A stretch of 16,005 nt of DNA, taken from contig DATKOR010000022.1 of NCBI GenBank assembly GCA_035524495.1, positions 1 through 16,005 of the forward strand. The letters run 5' to 3'. The notes beneath the pieces are model-generated. The model saw nothing but the letters and a program-made list of their open reading frames with translations. It was not told the origin of the DNA and did not search any database. Shown piece by piece: positions 6,024-13,567 of this stretch. This DNA is from CAIKZZ01 sp035524495 (GTDB taxonomy: Bacteria; Pseudomonadota; Gammaproteobacteria; Steroidobacterales; Steroidobacteraceae). How positions within the stretch are numbered: position 1 is the stretch's first letter; each line of letters begins with the position of its first letter. The translations under genes were made by a program, and so were the position numbers.

Positions 6024-8111
6024 TCAGCGCCCGACCGCCGACACGACCCGGATGCGCCGGTTCTCCGGCACTTCGTTGTAGGCGAGCACGCTGAGCGCCG
6101 GCACGCCGTGACGCAGCAGCCGCGCGAGCCACGGCCTCAGTTTCGGGGTCGTCAGCAGCACCGCCGGCTCGCCGGCGAGCTCCTGGCGGCGCGCGCTGTC
6201 GGCGAGCGCCTGCACCAGCCGGTCGGCGAGGCCCGGCTCGAAGCCCGGTCCGTCGCCGCCGCCGAGGATCGAGTCGCCGAGCACCTGCTCGAGCTGCGCA
6301 TCGAGCGTGATGACCGGCAGCTCCTGCCTGAGCCCGGTGATCGACTGCACGATCGAGCGGCCGAGCGCGATGCGCACGCTCGCCACGAGCGCGGCCGGGT
6401 CCTGGGTGCGGCCGGCGTTCTCGGCGAGCGTCTCGGCGATCACGCGGAAGTTCCGGATCGGCACGCGCTCGAGCAGCAGGCTCTGCAGCACCTTGACGAC
6501 GATGCTCATCGGCAGCGCCTTCGGCACCAGCTCCTCGACCAGCTTCGGCGCGGCCTTCTGCAGGCGGTTCAGGATCTGCTGCACCTCCTCGTGGCCGAGC
6601 AGCTCGTGGCCGTGGGACTGCAGCAGCTGCGAGAGGTGCGTCGCGATCACGGTGCCACCGTCGACGACCGTGTAGCCCTGCGTCTGCGCCTGCTCGCGGC
6701 GCGCACGCTCGATCCACACCGCATCGAGGCCGAAGGCCGGGTCCTTGGTGTTGATGCCGGGGATCGGGCCGGCAACGGTGCCGGGGTTGATCGCGAGGTC
6801 GCGGTCGGGGAACACCTCGGCCTCGCCGACCGGCACGCCCTGGATCGTGATGCGATAGCTGTTGGGGCCGAGGTCCAGGTTGTCGCGGATGTGGACCGCG
6901 GGCACCAGGAAGCCGAGCTCCTCGGAGAGCTTCTTGCGCACGCCCTTGATGCGGCCCATCAGCTCCCCGCCCTGCGTCTTGTCGACGAGCGGGATCAGCC
7001 GGTAGCCGACCTCGAGGCCGATCGCGTCGACCGCCTCGACGTCGTCCCAGCTGAGCTCGCGCTGCTCCGGCGGCACCGCGCCCGTGGCCGGCGTCGCGGC
7101 CTCCGGGGCCGGCGCGCGCGCCGCCTCGTCGGCCTTGCGCTTCAGGAGCAGCGCGCCGCCGCCCGAGAGCGCCGCCATCGCCAGGAACGCGAGGTTCGGC
7201 ATGCCGGGGATCAGGCCCATCAGGCCGAGGATGCCGGCCGACACCGCGAGCGCCTTCGGCTGGCCGAGCATCTGCTTGGCCACCTGCTGGCTCATGTCGG
7301 AGGAGCGCGACATGCGCGTGACGATGATCGCGACCGCGACCGACAGGAGCAGCGCCGGGATCTGCGCGACCAGGCCGTCGCCGATCGTCAGCAGCACGTA
7401 GGTGCGGCCGGCCGCCGACAGGTCGAGGCCGTGCTGCAGCGTGCCGACCGCGAGGCCGCCGAAGATGTTGATGAAGACGACGAGGATGCCCGCGACCGCG
7501 TCGCCGCGGACGAACTTCGAGGCACCGTCCATCGCGCCGTAGAAGTCCGCTTCCTCGCGCACTTCCTGGCGGCGCAGCGTCGCCTCGGCCTGGGTGATGA
7601 TGCCGGCGTTGAGGTCGGCGTCGATCGCCATCTGCTTGCCGGGCATCGCGTCCAGGGTGAAGCGCGCGGTCACTTCCGAGACGCGGCCCGCGCCCTTCGT
7701 GACCACCATGAAGTTGATGATCACGAGGATCGCGAACACCACGAGGCCGACCGCGTAGTTGCCGCCGATCACGAACGAGCCGAAGGCGTGGATCACCTGG
7801 CCGGCCGCCGCCGGGCCGGTGTGGCCCTCGAGCAGCACCACGCGCGTCGAGGCGACGTTGAGCGCAAGCCTGAGCAGCGTCGCGCCGAGCAGCACCGTCG
7901 GGAACACCGCGAAGTCGAGCGGGCGCTTGACGTAGATCACCGCGAGGATCACGACGAGCGACAGCGAGATGTTGAACGTGAAGAACAGGTCGAGCAGCAC
8001 CGGCGGCAGCGGCAGCACGATCATGGACATCATGACCAGCAGCAGCACCGGGACCGCGAGGCCCTGGCGGCCGAACTCCATCAGCGTGTCGCTGACCGAG
8101 CGCGCGCTCAT
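6024..8111 (-). CDS. flhA: Flagellar export gate protein FlhA
   Basis: 695 residues, the usual length. FlhA is the large subunit of the flagellar type III export gate, forming a nonameric ring that couples proton motive force to export and docks chaperone-substrate complexes. The N-terminal half (about 1-325) has eight likely membrane helices. The conserved cytoplasmic loop RVSEVTARFTLDAMPGKQMA lies at 143-162, and the conserved GDAVAGI Asp is D204. After a short linker (about 326-360) comes the soluble C-terminal domain to 695. It starts with ATG overlapping the flhB stop (ATGA), which implies coupling. In Pseudomonas flhA has its own promoter; here no promoter room exists between flhB and flhA. 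Confidence 0.97.
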   Translation of the reverse strand: MSARSVSDTLMEFGRQGLAVPVLLLVMMSMIVLPLPPVLLDLFFTFNISLSLVVILAVIYVKRPLDFAVFPTVLLGATLLRLALNVASTRVVLLEGHTGPAAAGQVIHAFGSFVIGGNYAVGLVVFAILVIINFMVVTKGAGRVSEVTARFTLDAMPGKQMAIDADLNAGIITQAEATLRRQEVREEADFYGAMDGASKFVRGDAVAGILVVFINIFGGLAVGTLQHGLDLSAAGRTYVLLTIGDGLVAQIPALLLSVAVAIIVTRMSRSSDMSQQVAKQMLGQPKALAVSAGILGLMGLIPGMPNLAFLAMAALSGGGALLLKRKADEAARAPAPEAATPATGAVPPEQRELSWDDVEAVDAIGLEVGYRLIPLVDKTQGGELMGRIKGVRKKLSEELGFLVPAVHIRDNLDLGPNSYRITIQGVPVGEAEVFPDRDLAINPGTVAGPIPGINTKDPAFGLDAVWIERARREQAQTQGYTVVDGGTVIATHLSQLLQSHGHELLGHEEVQQILNRLQKAAPKLVEELVPKALPMSIVVKVLQSLLLERVPIRNFRVIAETLAENAGRTQDPAALVASVRIALGRSIVQSITGLRQELPVITLDAQLEQVLGDSILGGGDGPGFEPGLADRLVQALADSARRQELAGEPAVLLTTPKLRPWLARLLRHGVPALSVLAYNEVPENRRIRVVSAVGR

Positions 8112-9256
8112 TCAGCACCCCGGTCGTACTTGGCGCGCAGCGCCGGGTCGACGTCCGGGACCGGACGGCGCAGCCGCGCAGCGTGGGTCGCGCTCAGGCG
8201 CTTGATCTGGTACAGGTACGAGAGCACCTGCGCGACGGCGAGGTACAGCCCGCTCGGGATCTCGCGGCCGATGTCGGTGCTGCCGTAGAGCACGCGCGCG
8301 AGCACCGGCGCCTCGAAGAGCGCCACGCCCGCCTCCTCGGCGCGGCGGCGGATCTCGACCGCGACCAGGTCCTTGCCCTTGGCGAGCACGCGCGGCGCCT
8401 TCATGCGCGTCGCCTCGTACTTGAGCGCGACCGCGTAGTGCGTCGGGTTGGTGACGACGACGTCGGCGGTCGCGACCGCCTGCATCATGCGGCGCCGCGA
8501 CATCTTGCGCTGCAGCTCGCGGATCTTGGCCTTGACCTCGGGGCGGCCGTCGGTCTCCTTGGCCTCCTCGCGGATCTCGTCGCGCGTCATCTTGAGCTGG
8601 CGGCGCACGTACCACCACTGGAACGGCGCGTCGACCGCGGCGACGACCGCGAGCCCCAGGCTCATCAAGAGCAGCGCCAGCGCGATCGTGTGCGCCGCGC
8701 GGCCCATGCCCGGGATCGCCGGCATCGCCCCGAGCGCGACCGTGTCGCGCGCGAGCCAGAGCCCGACCGCGACCGCGACCGCGCCGACGACCGCGAACTT
8801 CAGCAGCGCCTTCACGAGCTCCGAGAGCCCGCCGAGGCCGAAGATGCGCCCGAAGCCGTTGACCGGGTTCAGCCGCGAGAAGTCGGGCGTGAGGGCCTGG
8901 CCGGTGAACACCCAGCCGCCGAGCCCGAGCGGCGCGATCACCGCCGCCGCCGCGACCGCCGCGAAGAACGGCAGCACGATCAGCAGCGCATCGACCGCGG
9001 CGACGCCGAGCGCATGCCCCATCGCGGCGCCGTCGCCGATGGCGCTGCGGTCGATCGCGAGGCCGCCCTTCAGCAGCTGGCCGAAGCCGGTCGCGAGCGG
9101 GCCGCCGCCGAACAGCAGTGCGCCGCTGCCGACGATCATCACCGCCGCGCTCCCGAGCTCCTTGGAGCGCGCGACCTGGCCGCGCTCGCGCGCGTCCTGC
9201 AGCCGCTTGGCGGTCGGTTGTTCGGTCTTTTCGGCATCGCTGTCTTCGCTGGCCAT
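8108..9256 (-). CDS. flhB: Flagellar export switch protein FlhB
   Basis: 382 residues, typical for the family. FlhB sits in the export gate and changes substrate from hook/rod to filament proteins. The hydrophilic N-terminus (EKTEQPTAKRLQDARERGQV) precedes four membrane helices (about 35-215). The cytoplasmic domain holds the autocleavage motif NPTH at 270-273, so self-cleavage after N270 is expected. Family segments AVALKY and GREIPSGLYLAVAQVLSYLYQ are also present. The start lies 7 nt after the fliR stop with GAGGG as ribosome binding site, and the stop overlaps flhA. It is the flagellar rather than the virulence paralogue, judging by its neighbours. Confidence 0.97.
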   Translation of the reverse strand: MASEDSDAEKTEQPTAKRLQDARERGQVARSKELGSAAVMIVGSGALLFGGGPLATGFGQLLKGGLAIDRSAIGDGAAMGHALGVAAVDALLIVLPFFAAVAAAAVIAPLGLGGWVFTGQALTPDFSRLNPVNGFGRIFGLGGLSELVKALLKFAVVGAVAVAVGLWLARDTVALGAMPAIPGMGRAAHTIALALLLMSLGLAVVAAVDAPFQWWYVRRQLKMTRDEIREEAKETDGRPEVKAKIRELQRKMSRRRMMQAVATADVVVTNPTHYAVALKYEATRMKAPRVLAKGKDLVAVEIRRRAEEAGVALFEAPVLARVLYGSTDIGREIPSGLYLAVAQVLSYLYQIKRLSATHAARLRRPVPDVDPALRAKYDRGAE

Positions 9257-9263
9257 GGCGCCC

Positions 9264-10043
9264 TCAGTTCGTCGCCGTGAAGGCGCGTGCCGCGCCGAGG
9301 GCGTCGAGGAAGAGCCGCTCCAGGCTCGAGTGCAGCGTCGGCAGGCTCAGCATCAGCATCGCGAAGCCGAGCAGCATGCTGACCGGGAAGCCGACCGCGA
9401 ACAGGTTCAGCTGCGGCGCCGCGCGGCTGACGACCCCGAGCGCGAGGTTGATCAGCACGAGGCCGACGACCGCGGGCAGCGCGATCATGACGCCGGCCTC
9501 GAAGATCTTGCCGCTGAAGCGCACGATCGCGAGCAGCGTGTCGGCGCCGAGCGCGCTCGGGCCCGGCGGCAGCACGCGCACGCTGTCGGCCAGCACGCCC
9601 AGCAGCGCAATGTGGCCGTCGAGCGCGAGGAAGATCAGCGTGCCGAGGATCATGTAGAACTGGCTGACCACGGTCGTGCCGGCGCCGTGGTTCGGGTCGA
9701 CGAGCGTCGCGAAGCCGAGGCCCATCGTCGTCGCGACGATCTGCCCGGCCAGCACCAGCGCGTCGAACACGACCTGCACGACGAAGCCGATCGCGAGCCC
9801 GATCAGGATCTGCTGGACCGCGGTCAGCAGCGCCACCGCGCTCAAGGGGTCGATCGGCGCGCTCGGCGGCGACAGCGGCGCGAGGATCAGCGTCAGCGCC
9901 AGCGCGAGCACCAGCTTCACGCGCCGCGGCACCGCGGTCGCGCCGAAGATCGGCGCCAGCAGCAGGAAGCCGGTGACCCGCAGGAAGGCCCAGCCGTAGC
10001 CCTGCAGTCCCGCCAGCAGCTTGGTGAACTCGAGTGTCAGCAT
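9264..10043 (-). CDS. fliR: Flagellar export gate protein FliR
   Basis: 259 residues, nearly all hydrophobic, with about six membrane-spanning stretches. FliR forms the helical FliP5Q4R1 core of the export gate. Family segments seen include LLAPIFG near residue 27, an internal QFYMILGTLIFLALDGH, and a C-terminal FPVSMLLGFAMLMLSLP. The ATG overlaps the fliQ stop by one base (TGATG), so fliR is probably translated by reinitiation after fliQ. The stop is 7 nt before flhB. Order and length are as expected. Confidence 0.95.
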   Translation of the reverse strand: MLTLEFTKLLAGLQGYGWAFLRVTGFLLLAPIFGATAVPRRVKLVLALALTLILAPLSPPSAPIDPLSAVALLTAVQQILIGLAIGFVVQVVFDALVLAGQIVATTMGLGFATLVDPNHGAGTTVVSQFYMILGTLIFLALDGHIALLGVLADSVRVLPPGPSALGADTLLAIVRFSGKIFEAGVMIALPAVVGLVLINLALGVVSRAAPQLNLFAVGFPVSMLLGFAMLMLSLPTLHSSLERLFLDALGAARAFTATN

Positions 10044-10312
10044 CAGCTGATCACCGACGGGATGCTCTCGAAGAGCGCGCGCGTGTAGTCGATCAGCGTC
10101 CGCAGCATCCAGTGCCCGGTCACGAAGATCGTCGCGACCAGCACCAGGAGCTTCGGGATGAACGACAGCGTCATCTCGTTGATCTGGGTCGCGGCCTGCA
10201 GCATGCCGATCACGACGCCGGCCACGAGCGCCGCGAGCAGCAGCGGCGCCGCGATCATCGTCGTGACGATGAGCGCGCGTTCGCCGATTGAAATGACGGT
10301 CTCGGGGGACAT
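10043..10312 (-). CDS. fliQ: Flagellar export gate protein FliQ
   Basis: 89 residues with two membrane helices (about 16-40 and 51-75), the standard size and shape of FliQ. It opens with MSPETVISIGERAL and holds the conserved GMLQAATQINEMTLSFIPKL segment around residues 36-55. It supplies four copies to the FliPQR core. A GAGG site precedes the ATG in the 7-nt gap after fliP. The stop is shared with the fliR start. Confidence 0.95.
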   Translation of the reverse strand: MSPETVISIGERALIVTTMIAAPLLLAALVAGVVIGMLQAATQINEMTLSFIPKLLVLVATIFVTGHWMLRTLIDYTRALFESIPSVIS

Positions 10313-10319
10313 GGCGGCC

Positions 10320-11069
10320 TCAGGTCGCGAAGCTCGCGGCGAGCGTGCCCATCAGCAGCGTCCAGCCGTCGACGAGCACGAACAGCATCAGCTTGAACGG
10401 CAGCGAGACCAGCATCGGCGACAGCATCATCATGCCCATCGACATCAGCACGCTCGCGACCACGAGATCGATGATCAGGAACGGAATGAAGATCATGAAG
10501 CCGATCTGGAACGCGGTCTTGAGCTCGCTGGTGATGAACGCCGGCACGAGCACCGACAGCGGCACCGCCTCGGGGCCCGCGAACGGGCCCTGGCCCGAGA
10601 TCCGGCCGAAGCTCGCGAGGTCCGATTCGCGCGTCTGGCGCAGCATGAATTCCCGGAGCGGCGTCACGGTCCTCGTCAGCGCCGCCTCGCCGGCCAGCTG
10701 GCCGTCGAGGTAGGGCTTGACGCCGTCGTTCCACGAGCGGTTGAGGACCGGGCTCATCACGAACAGCGTCATGAACAGCGCCAGACCGATGATGACCTGG
10801 TTGGGCGGCGTCGTCGGCGTGCCGAGCGCCTGCCTCAGGATCGACAGCACGATCGCGATGCGCGTGAAGGCCGTCATGCTGAGCAGGATTGCCGGCAGCA
10901 CCGACAACAGCGTCATCAGCACCAGCACCTGCACCGTCAACGAATACGTCTGCGTGCCGCCCTTGGCCTCGACCGACAGCACCGGCAGTCCCGACACCTC
11001 GGCGGCGCCGGCCAGCAGCGGCAGCAGCAGCGCGCCGAGCGCAACGACGAGCGCAGCGCAGCGCCTCAC
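10320..11069 (-). CDS. fliP: Flagellar export gate protein FliP
   Basis: 249 residues. FliP forms the pentameric core of the export gate. The N-terminus is a cleavable signal peptide (RRCAALVVALGALLLPLLAGAA, likely cut near residue 22), as in other FliP proteins, and four membrane helices follow. Family motifs include LSMTAFTRIAIVLSILRQALG, PNQVIIGLALFMTLFVM, IPFLIIDLVVASVLMSMGMMM, and a C-terminal LPFKLMLFVLVDGW. The start codon is GTG and overlaps the fliO stop as GTGA, which indicates translational coupling to FliO, the assembly factor for FliP. Confidence 0.96.
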   Translation of the reverse strand: MRRCAALVVALGALLLPLLAGAAEVSGLPVLSVEAKGGTQTYSLTVQVLVLMTLLSVLPAILLSMTAFTRIAIVLSILRQALGTPTTPPNQVIIGLALFMTLFVMSPVLNRSWNDGVKPYLDGQLAGEAALTRTVTPLREFMLRQTRESDLASFGRISGQGPFAGPEAVPLSVLVPAFITSELKTAFQIGFMIFIPFLIIDLVVASVLMSMGMMMLSPMLVSLPFKLMLFVLVDGWTLLMGTLAASFAT

Positions 11070-11488
11070 GGCCTGGCTCCGGCGTTCAGCAGCGCCTTCA
11101 GCCGCTCGGCGAAGGCGCCCGGCACCGTCGCCTCGGCCGGCAGCTCGACGCTGCTCGCCAGCAGCGACAGCGAGCGCACGCCGTCGGCGCCGACGCCAAC
11201 GAGCGCCTGCGCATCGCCGACCTTCAGCAGCACCACGCGCTCCTTGGGGCCGACCGCGACGTCGGCGAGCACCTTGAGCCCGCTCGAGGCCGCGCGCGGC
11301 GTGAGCCGAAGGCGCGTCGCGAGCCAGGCGAGCGCGACGATCACGGCGACGATCAGCAGGAGGCTCGCGGCGACCTGCGCGAAGCCGGTCGCGGCAGCGA
11401 CCGGCGTCGGCGCCGCGCCGGCCGCCAGCGCCGTCGCCGGCGAGAGCGCCACGAGCGCGAGGCCGCGAAGGTGCCGCGGGTCGGTCAC
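11066..11488 (-). CDS. fliO: Flagellar export accessory protein FliO
   Basis: 140 residues. FliO is a small membrane protein that helps FliP5R1 assemble. It has a hydrophobic N-terminus (signal-like, about 8-25), a clear membrane helix (about 38-57, VAASLLLIVAVIVALAWLA), and a cytoplasmic domain with the family pattern VLADVAVGPKERVVLLKVGD (about 73-92). It starts with GTG overlapping the fliN stop (GTGA) and ends overlapping the fliP GTG. FliO is the least conserved gate gene, so the call rests on the cytoplasmic motif and on its place between fliN and fliP. Confidence 0.9.
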   Translation of the reverse strand: MTDPRHLRGLALVALSPATALAAGAAPTPVAAATGFAQVAASLLLIVAVIVALAWLATRLRLTPRAASSGLKVLADVAVGPKERVVLLKVGDAQALVGVGADGVRSLSLLASSVELPAEATVPGAFAERLKALLNAGARP

Positions 11489-11841
11489 TTGATCCGCTCC
11501 ATGCGCTCGCCGGGGCTGACGACCTCGATGAGCCGGATGCCGAACTTCTCGTTGACGACGACGACCTCGCCGCGCGCGACCTTGACGCCGTTGACGAGCA
11601 CGTCGAGCGGCTCGCCGGCGAGCCGGTCGAGCTCGAGGATCGACCCTTGGGTCAGCTGCAGCAGCTCGCGGACCGTGATCCGCGTGCGCCCGACCTCGAG
11701 TGCGATCGTCACGCCGACGTCGAGGATCAGGTCCAGGCCGACCTCGCCGCCGGCGGTGGCTGCGCCGTCGGGCTGCAGGTCGCCGAACTGCGCGCGGGCG
11801 TAGCCGCCGTCGCCGGTCGCGGGGTTGGTGGGGGCGTTCAT
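11485..11841 (-). CDS. fliN: Flagellar motor switch protein FliN
   Basis: 118 residues. FliN forms the lower part of the cytoplasmic C-ring, helping direction switching and delivery of export substrates. A disordered acidic N-terminus (about 1-34) precedes the SpoA/FliMN-C domain (about 38-115): LDLILDVGVTIALEVGRTRI, LLQLTQGSILELDRLAGEPL, and VNGVKVARGEVVVVNEKFGI. It is 19 nt downstream of fliM with a GGAG-like site, and its stop overlaps the fliO GTG. Length and order are typical. Confidence 0.96.
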   Translation of the reverse strand: MNAPTNPATGDGGYARAQFGDLQPDGAATAGGEVGLDLILDVGVTIALEVGRTRITVRELLQLTQGSILELDRLAGEPLDVLVNGVKVARGEVVVVNEKFGIRLIEVVSPGERMERIK

Positions 11842-11860
11842 TCTGGCGTTACTCCGCGGA

Positions 11861-12835
11861 TCAGGGGCTGCGGCGGCGCAGCGGTTGCAGGATCTTCAGT
11901 GCGTTGCGCGCGCGCGAGACGCCGAACTTGCCGGCGTACAGCGGCTCGCTGCCGGCGTACAGCGTCACGTCGCGCGGCGCGTCGATCGGCAGCACGTCGC
12001 CGGGCTTCAGGCTCGTCAGCTCGCCGAGCGTGATCTCGACCTCGGTCAGCACCGCGCGCACCTCGAGCGCGGCGTCGGCGAGGTGCGCGGCCAGCATCGG
12101 GCCCCAGGCCTCGTGGTTGCTGCTGCGGGCGACGATGCCGGCGGTCAGCACCTCGCGCACCGGGTCGATCATCATCGCGGGCATCACGAGGTCGAGCGCG
12201 CCGCCGCCGGAGGGCAGCTCGACGTTGAAGCGGTTGACCAGCACGCTGTCGGTCGGCGCCGCGACCGAGGCAAAGAGCGGGTTCGACTCGTGCTTGACGA
12301 GCTCGACCTCGACCTGCGCGACCGGCGCCCAGGCGTGCGCGAGGTCGGCGGCCGCCTGGCGCAGCACGACCTGCACGAAGCGCACCTCGGTGGGCGTCAG
12401 GCCATGGTCGCTCGCGCGCTCGAAGGCGCGGCCGGGGCCGCCGAAGTAGGTGTCGACCATCAGGAACACGAGGTTGGTGTCGAACACCAGCAGCGCGTTG
12501 CCCGGCAGCGGCTTGATGCGGCAGATGTCGAGGCTCGCCGGCGTCGTGATGCCGGCGAGGTAGTCGCCGGCCTTCTGCGTGCGGATGCCCTCGAAGGTCA
12601 CCTGCGGCTCGCGTTGCAGCAGGTTGAAGAGCGCGACGCGGAAGCTGCGCGCGAAGGTCTCGTGGATCGTCTCGAGCGCCGGCAGGCGGCCGCGCGTGAT
12701 GCGCTGCGTGCCGACGAGGTCGTAGGGCTTGACCTCCCCGGTCGGGTTGGTCTCGAGGAGCGCGTTGACCTCCTCGTCGGAGATCAGCGGCTTGGCGACA
12801 TCGGAGGCGTCGGCGGCCACGGGGGTCTCCGTCAC
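11861..12835 (-). CDS. fliM: Flagellar motor switch protein FliM
   Basis: 324 residues when started at the GTG at 12835. That start overlaps the fliL stop (GTGA) and gives an N-terminus of normal length; the longer open frame reads only through fliL. FliM links CheY-P binding to the rotor. The N-terminal CheY-binding peptide reads PLISDEEVNALLE, diverged from the usual LSQxEIDALL. The middle domain (about 45-225) contains the TYFGGPGR loop, and the C-terminal SpoA domain (about 240-318) ends in KILQPLRRRSP. No strong Shine-Dalgarno sequence precedes the GTG, so coupling to fliL is likely. Confidence 0.95.
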   Translation of the reverse strand: MTETPVAADASDVAKPLISDEEVNALLETNPTGEVKPYDLVGTQRITRGRLPALETIHETFARSFRVALFNLLQREPQVTFEGIRTQKAGDYLAGITTPASLDICRIKPLPGNALLVFDTNLVFLMVDTYFGGPGRAFERASDHGLTPTEVRFVQVVLRQAAADLAHAWAPVAQVEVELVKHESNPLFASVAAPTDSVLVNRFNVELPSGGGALDLVMPAMMIDPVREVLTAGIVARSSNHEAWGPMLAAHLADAALEVRAVLTEVEITLGELTSLKPGDVLPIDAPRDVTLYAGSEPLYAGKFGVSRARNALKILQPLRRRSP

Positions 12836-13395
12836 TGCACGACGAAGCTGGAGAAGTACAGGTCCTCGACGCCCGGCGAACCCGTCTCCTTCTTGAGGAT
12901 CTTCTGCACTTCCTTCAGGCACTCCTGGCGCAGGCTCTCCTTGCCCTCGCGCGTCATCAGCGTCTTGTAGTCGCGGTTGTTCATCAGCATCAGCAGGTTG
13001 TTGCGGATCTGCGGCGAGTTCTGCTTCACCGACTCGATGGCCTTCTCGTCGCGCGCCATGACGTCGATCTGCAGCTGCAGGAAGCGCACCGCCTGCGTGT
13101 CGTCGAAGTTCACGACCAGCGGCGGGTCGAACGAGTAGTACTGCGCGGGCTTGCCGGCGGACTCGGGCTTGTGCTCGTCGGCCGCGGGCTTCGGCTCCTG
13201 CTTGATCGAGAACTTGCCGTCGGGGCCGAGCACGTACTCGGTCGTCGGATGCAGCTTGGCGTTGATGAAGCCGCCGAGCAGTACCGCGGCGAGCGCCGTG
13301 ACGAACGTGATCGCGACGCCCACGAGCTTGCCGACCAGGCCGCTGGCGGCGGCGGTGGCAGGCTTTTCGGGGGCCTTTTCGGGTGCGTCAGCCAT
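12832..13395 (-). CDS. fliL: Flagellar basal body-associated protein FliL
   Basis: 187 residues from the ATG at 13395, which has an AAGGAG site six bases upstream; an in-frame ATG at 13443 lies across the sigma54 promoter and is rejected. FliL is an inner-membrane protein that surrounds the stator and stabilises it. It has a short Ala/Pro/Lys-rich cytoplasmic tail, one membrane helix (about 19-42), a charged linker (about 55-80), and a periplasmic stomatin-like domain (about 82-187) with FDPPLVVNF near its start and the typical end VEDLYFSSFVVQ. It is the first gene of the operon. The leader after the predicted sigma54 start is only about 20 nt. Confidence 0.95.
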   Translation of the reverse strand: MADAPEKAPEKPATAAASGLVGKLVGVAITFVTALAAVLLGGFINAKLHPTTEYVLGPDGKFSIKQEPKPAADEHKPESAGKPAQYYSFDPPLVVNFDDTQAVRFLQLQIDVMARDEKAIESVKQNSPQIRNNLLMLMNNRDYKTLMTREGKESLRQECLKEVQKILKKETGSPGVEDLYFSSFVVQ

Positions 13396-13426
13396 GGTCA
13401 CTCCTTCGTGCGTGCAGGCTTCTGTC

Positions 13427-13442
13427 AGCAACTTCCGTGCCA
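13427..13442 (-). promoter_or_regulatory. Sigma54 (RpoN) promoter of the fliL operon
   Basis: The minus strand reads TGGCACG-GAAG-TTGCT, an exact match to the sigma54 core TGGCACG-N4-TTGCW, with GG and GC separated by 10 bp. Transcription should begin about 12 bp past the GC, near 13416, leaving a leader of about 20 nt before fliL. Sigma54 promoters need an activator; in polar flagellates this is a FleQ/FlrC-type enhancer-binding protein, whose gene is not in this window. No activator site could be identified with confidence. This appears to be the only strong promoter for the 15-gene block. Confidence 0.88.
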
Positions 13443-13555
13443 CGGCCTAAATGTCTGTCCTTTCAACGGGTTGTGCCAGACCTCGCGCCCGGCGCGCCAA
13501 GCCTTTGACCGGGGGCCCCGCGGGATCGCGCCGGCAGGCGTCGGAAAATTGGCGC

Positions 13556-13561
13556 TACAGT
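13556..13561 (+). promoter_or_regulatory. Possible -10 box of a leaderless aldo/keto reductase transcript
   Basis: TACAGT (4 of 6 to TATAAT) ends 6 bp before the ATG at 13568, and no Shine-Dalgarno sequence precedes the ATG. A start of transcription 7 bp past the box would fall on the A of the ATG, so the message may be leaderless. No good -35 box is seen at the right distance. This is a weak, inferred site. Confidence 0.35.
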
Positions 13562-13567
13562 CCCGCC

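Noticed and set aside
6643..6657. Sigma54-like site TGGCACC-N4-TCGC within flhA (minus strand)
   Set aside because: It differs from the core at two positions, lies deep inside flhA coding sequence, and has no downstream gene start nearby. Chance match.
6108..8288. A 726-codon open frame on the plus strand opposite flhA, with similar long frames opposite motD-motC, flhF and flhB
   Set aside because: The translations are rich in Arg, His, Asp and Ala with no family pattern. They are shadows of high-GC codon structure in real minus-strand genes.
13462..13478. A second TGGCACA...TTGAA element just upstream of the fliL sigma54 promoter
   Set aside because: The spacing is one base too long and the -12 GC is absent, so it cannot act as a standard sigma54 promoter. 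It might be a relic but gives no support for that.
13396..13567. A possible small gene between fliL and the aldo/keto reductase
   Set aside because: No reading frame has a start with a ribosome binding site and a plausible product. The 172 bp is explained by divergent promoters.
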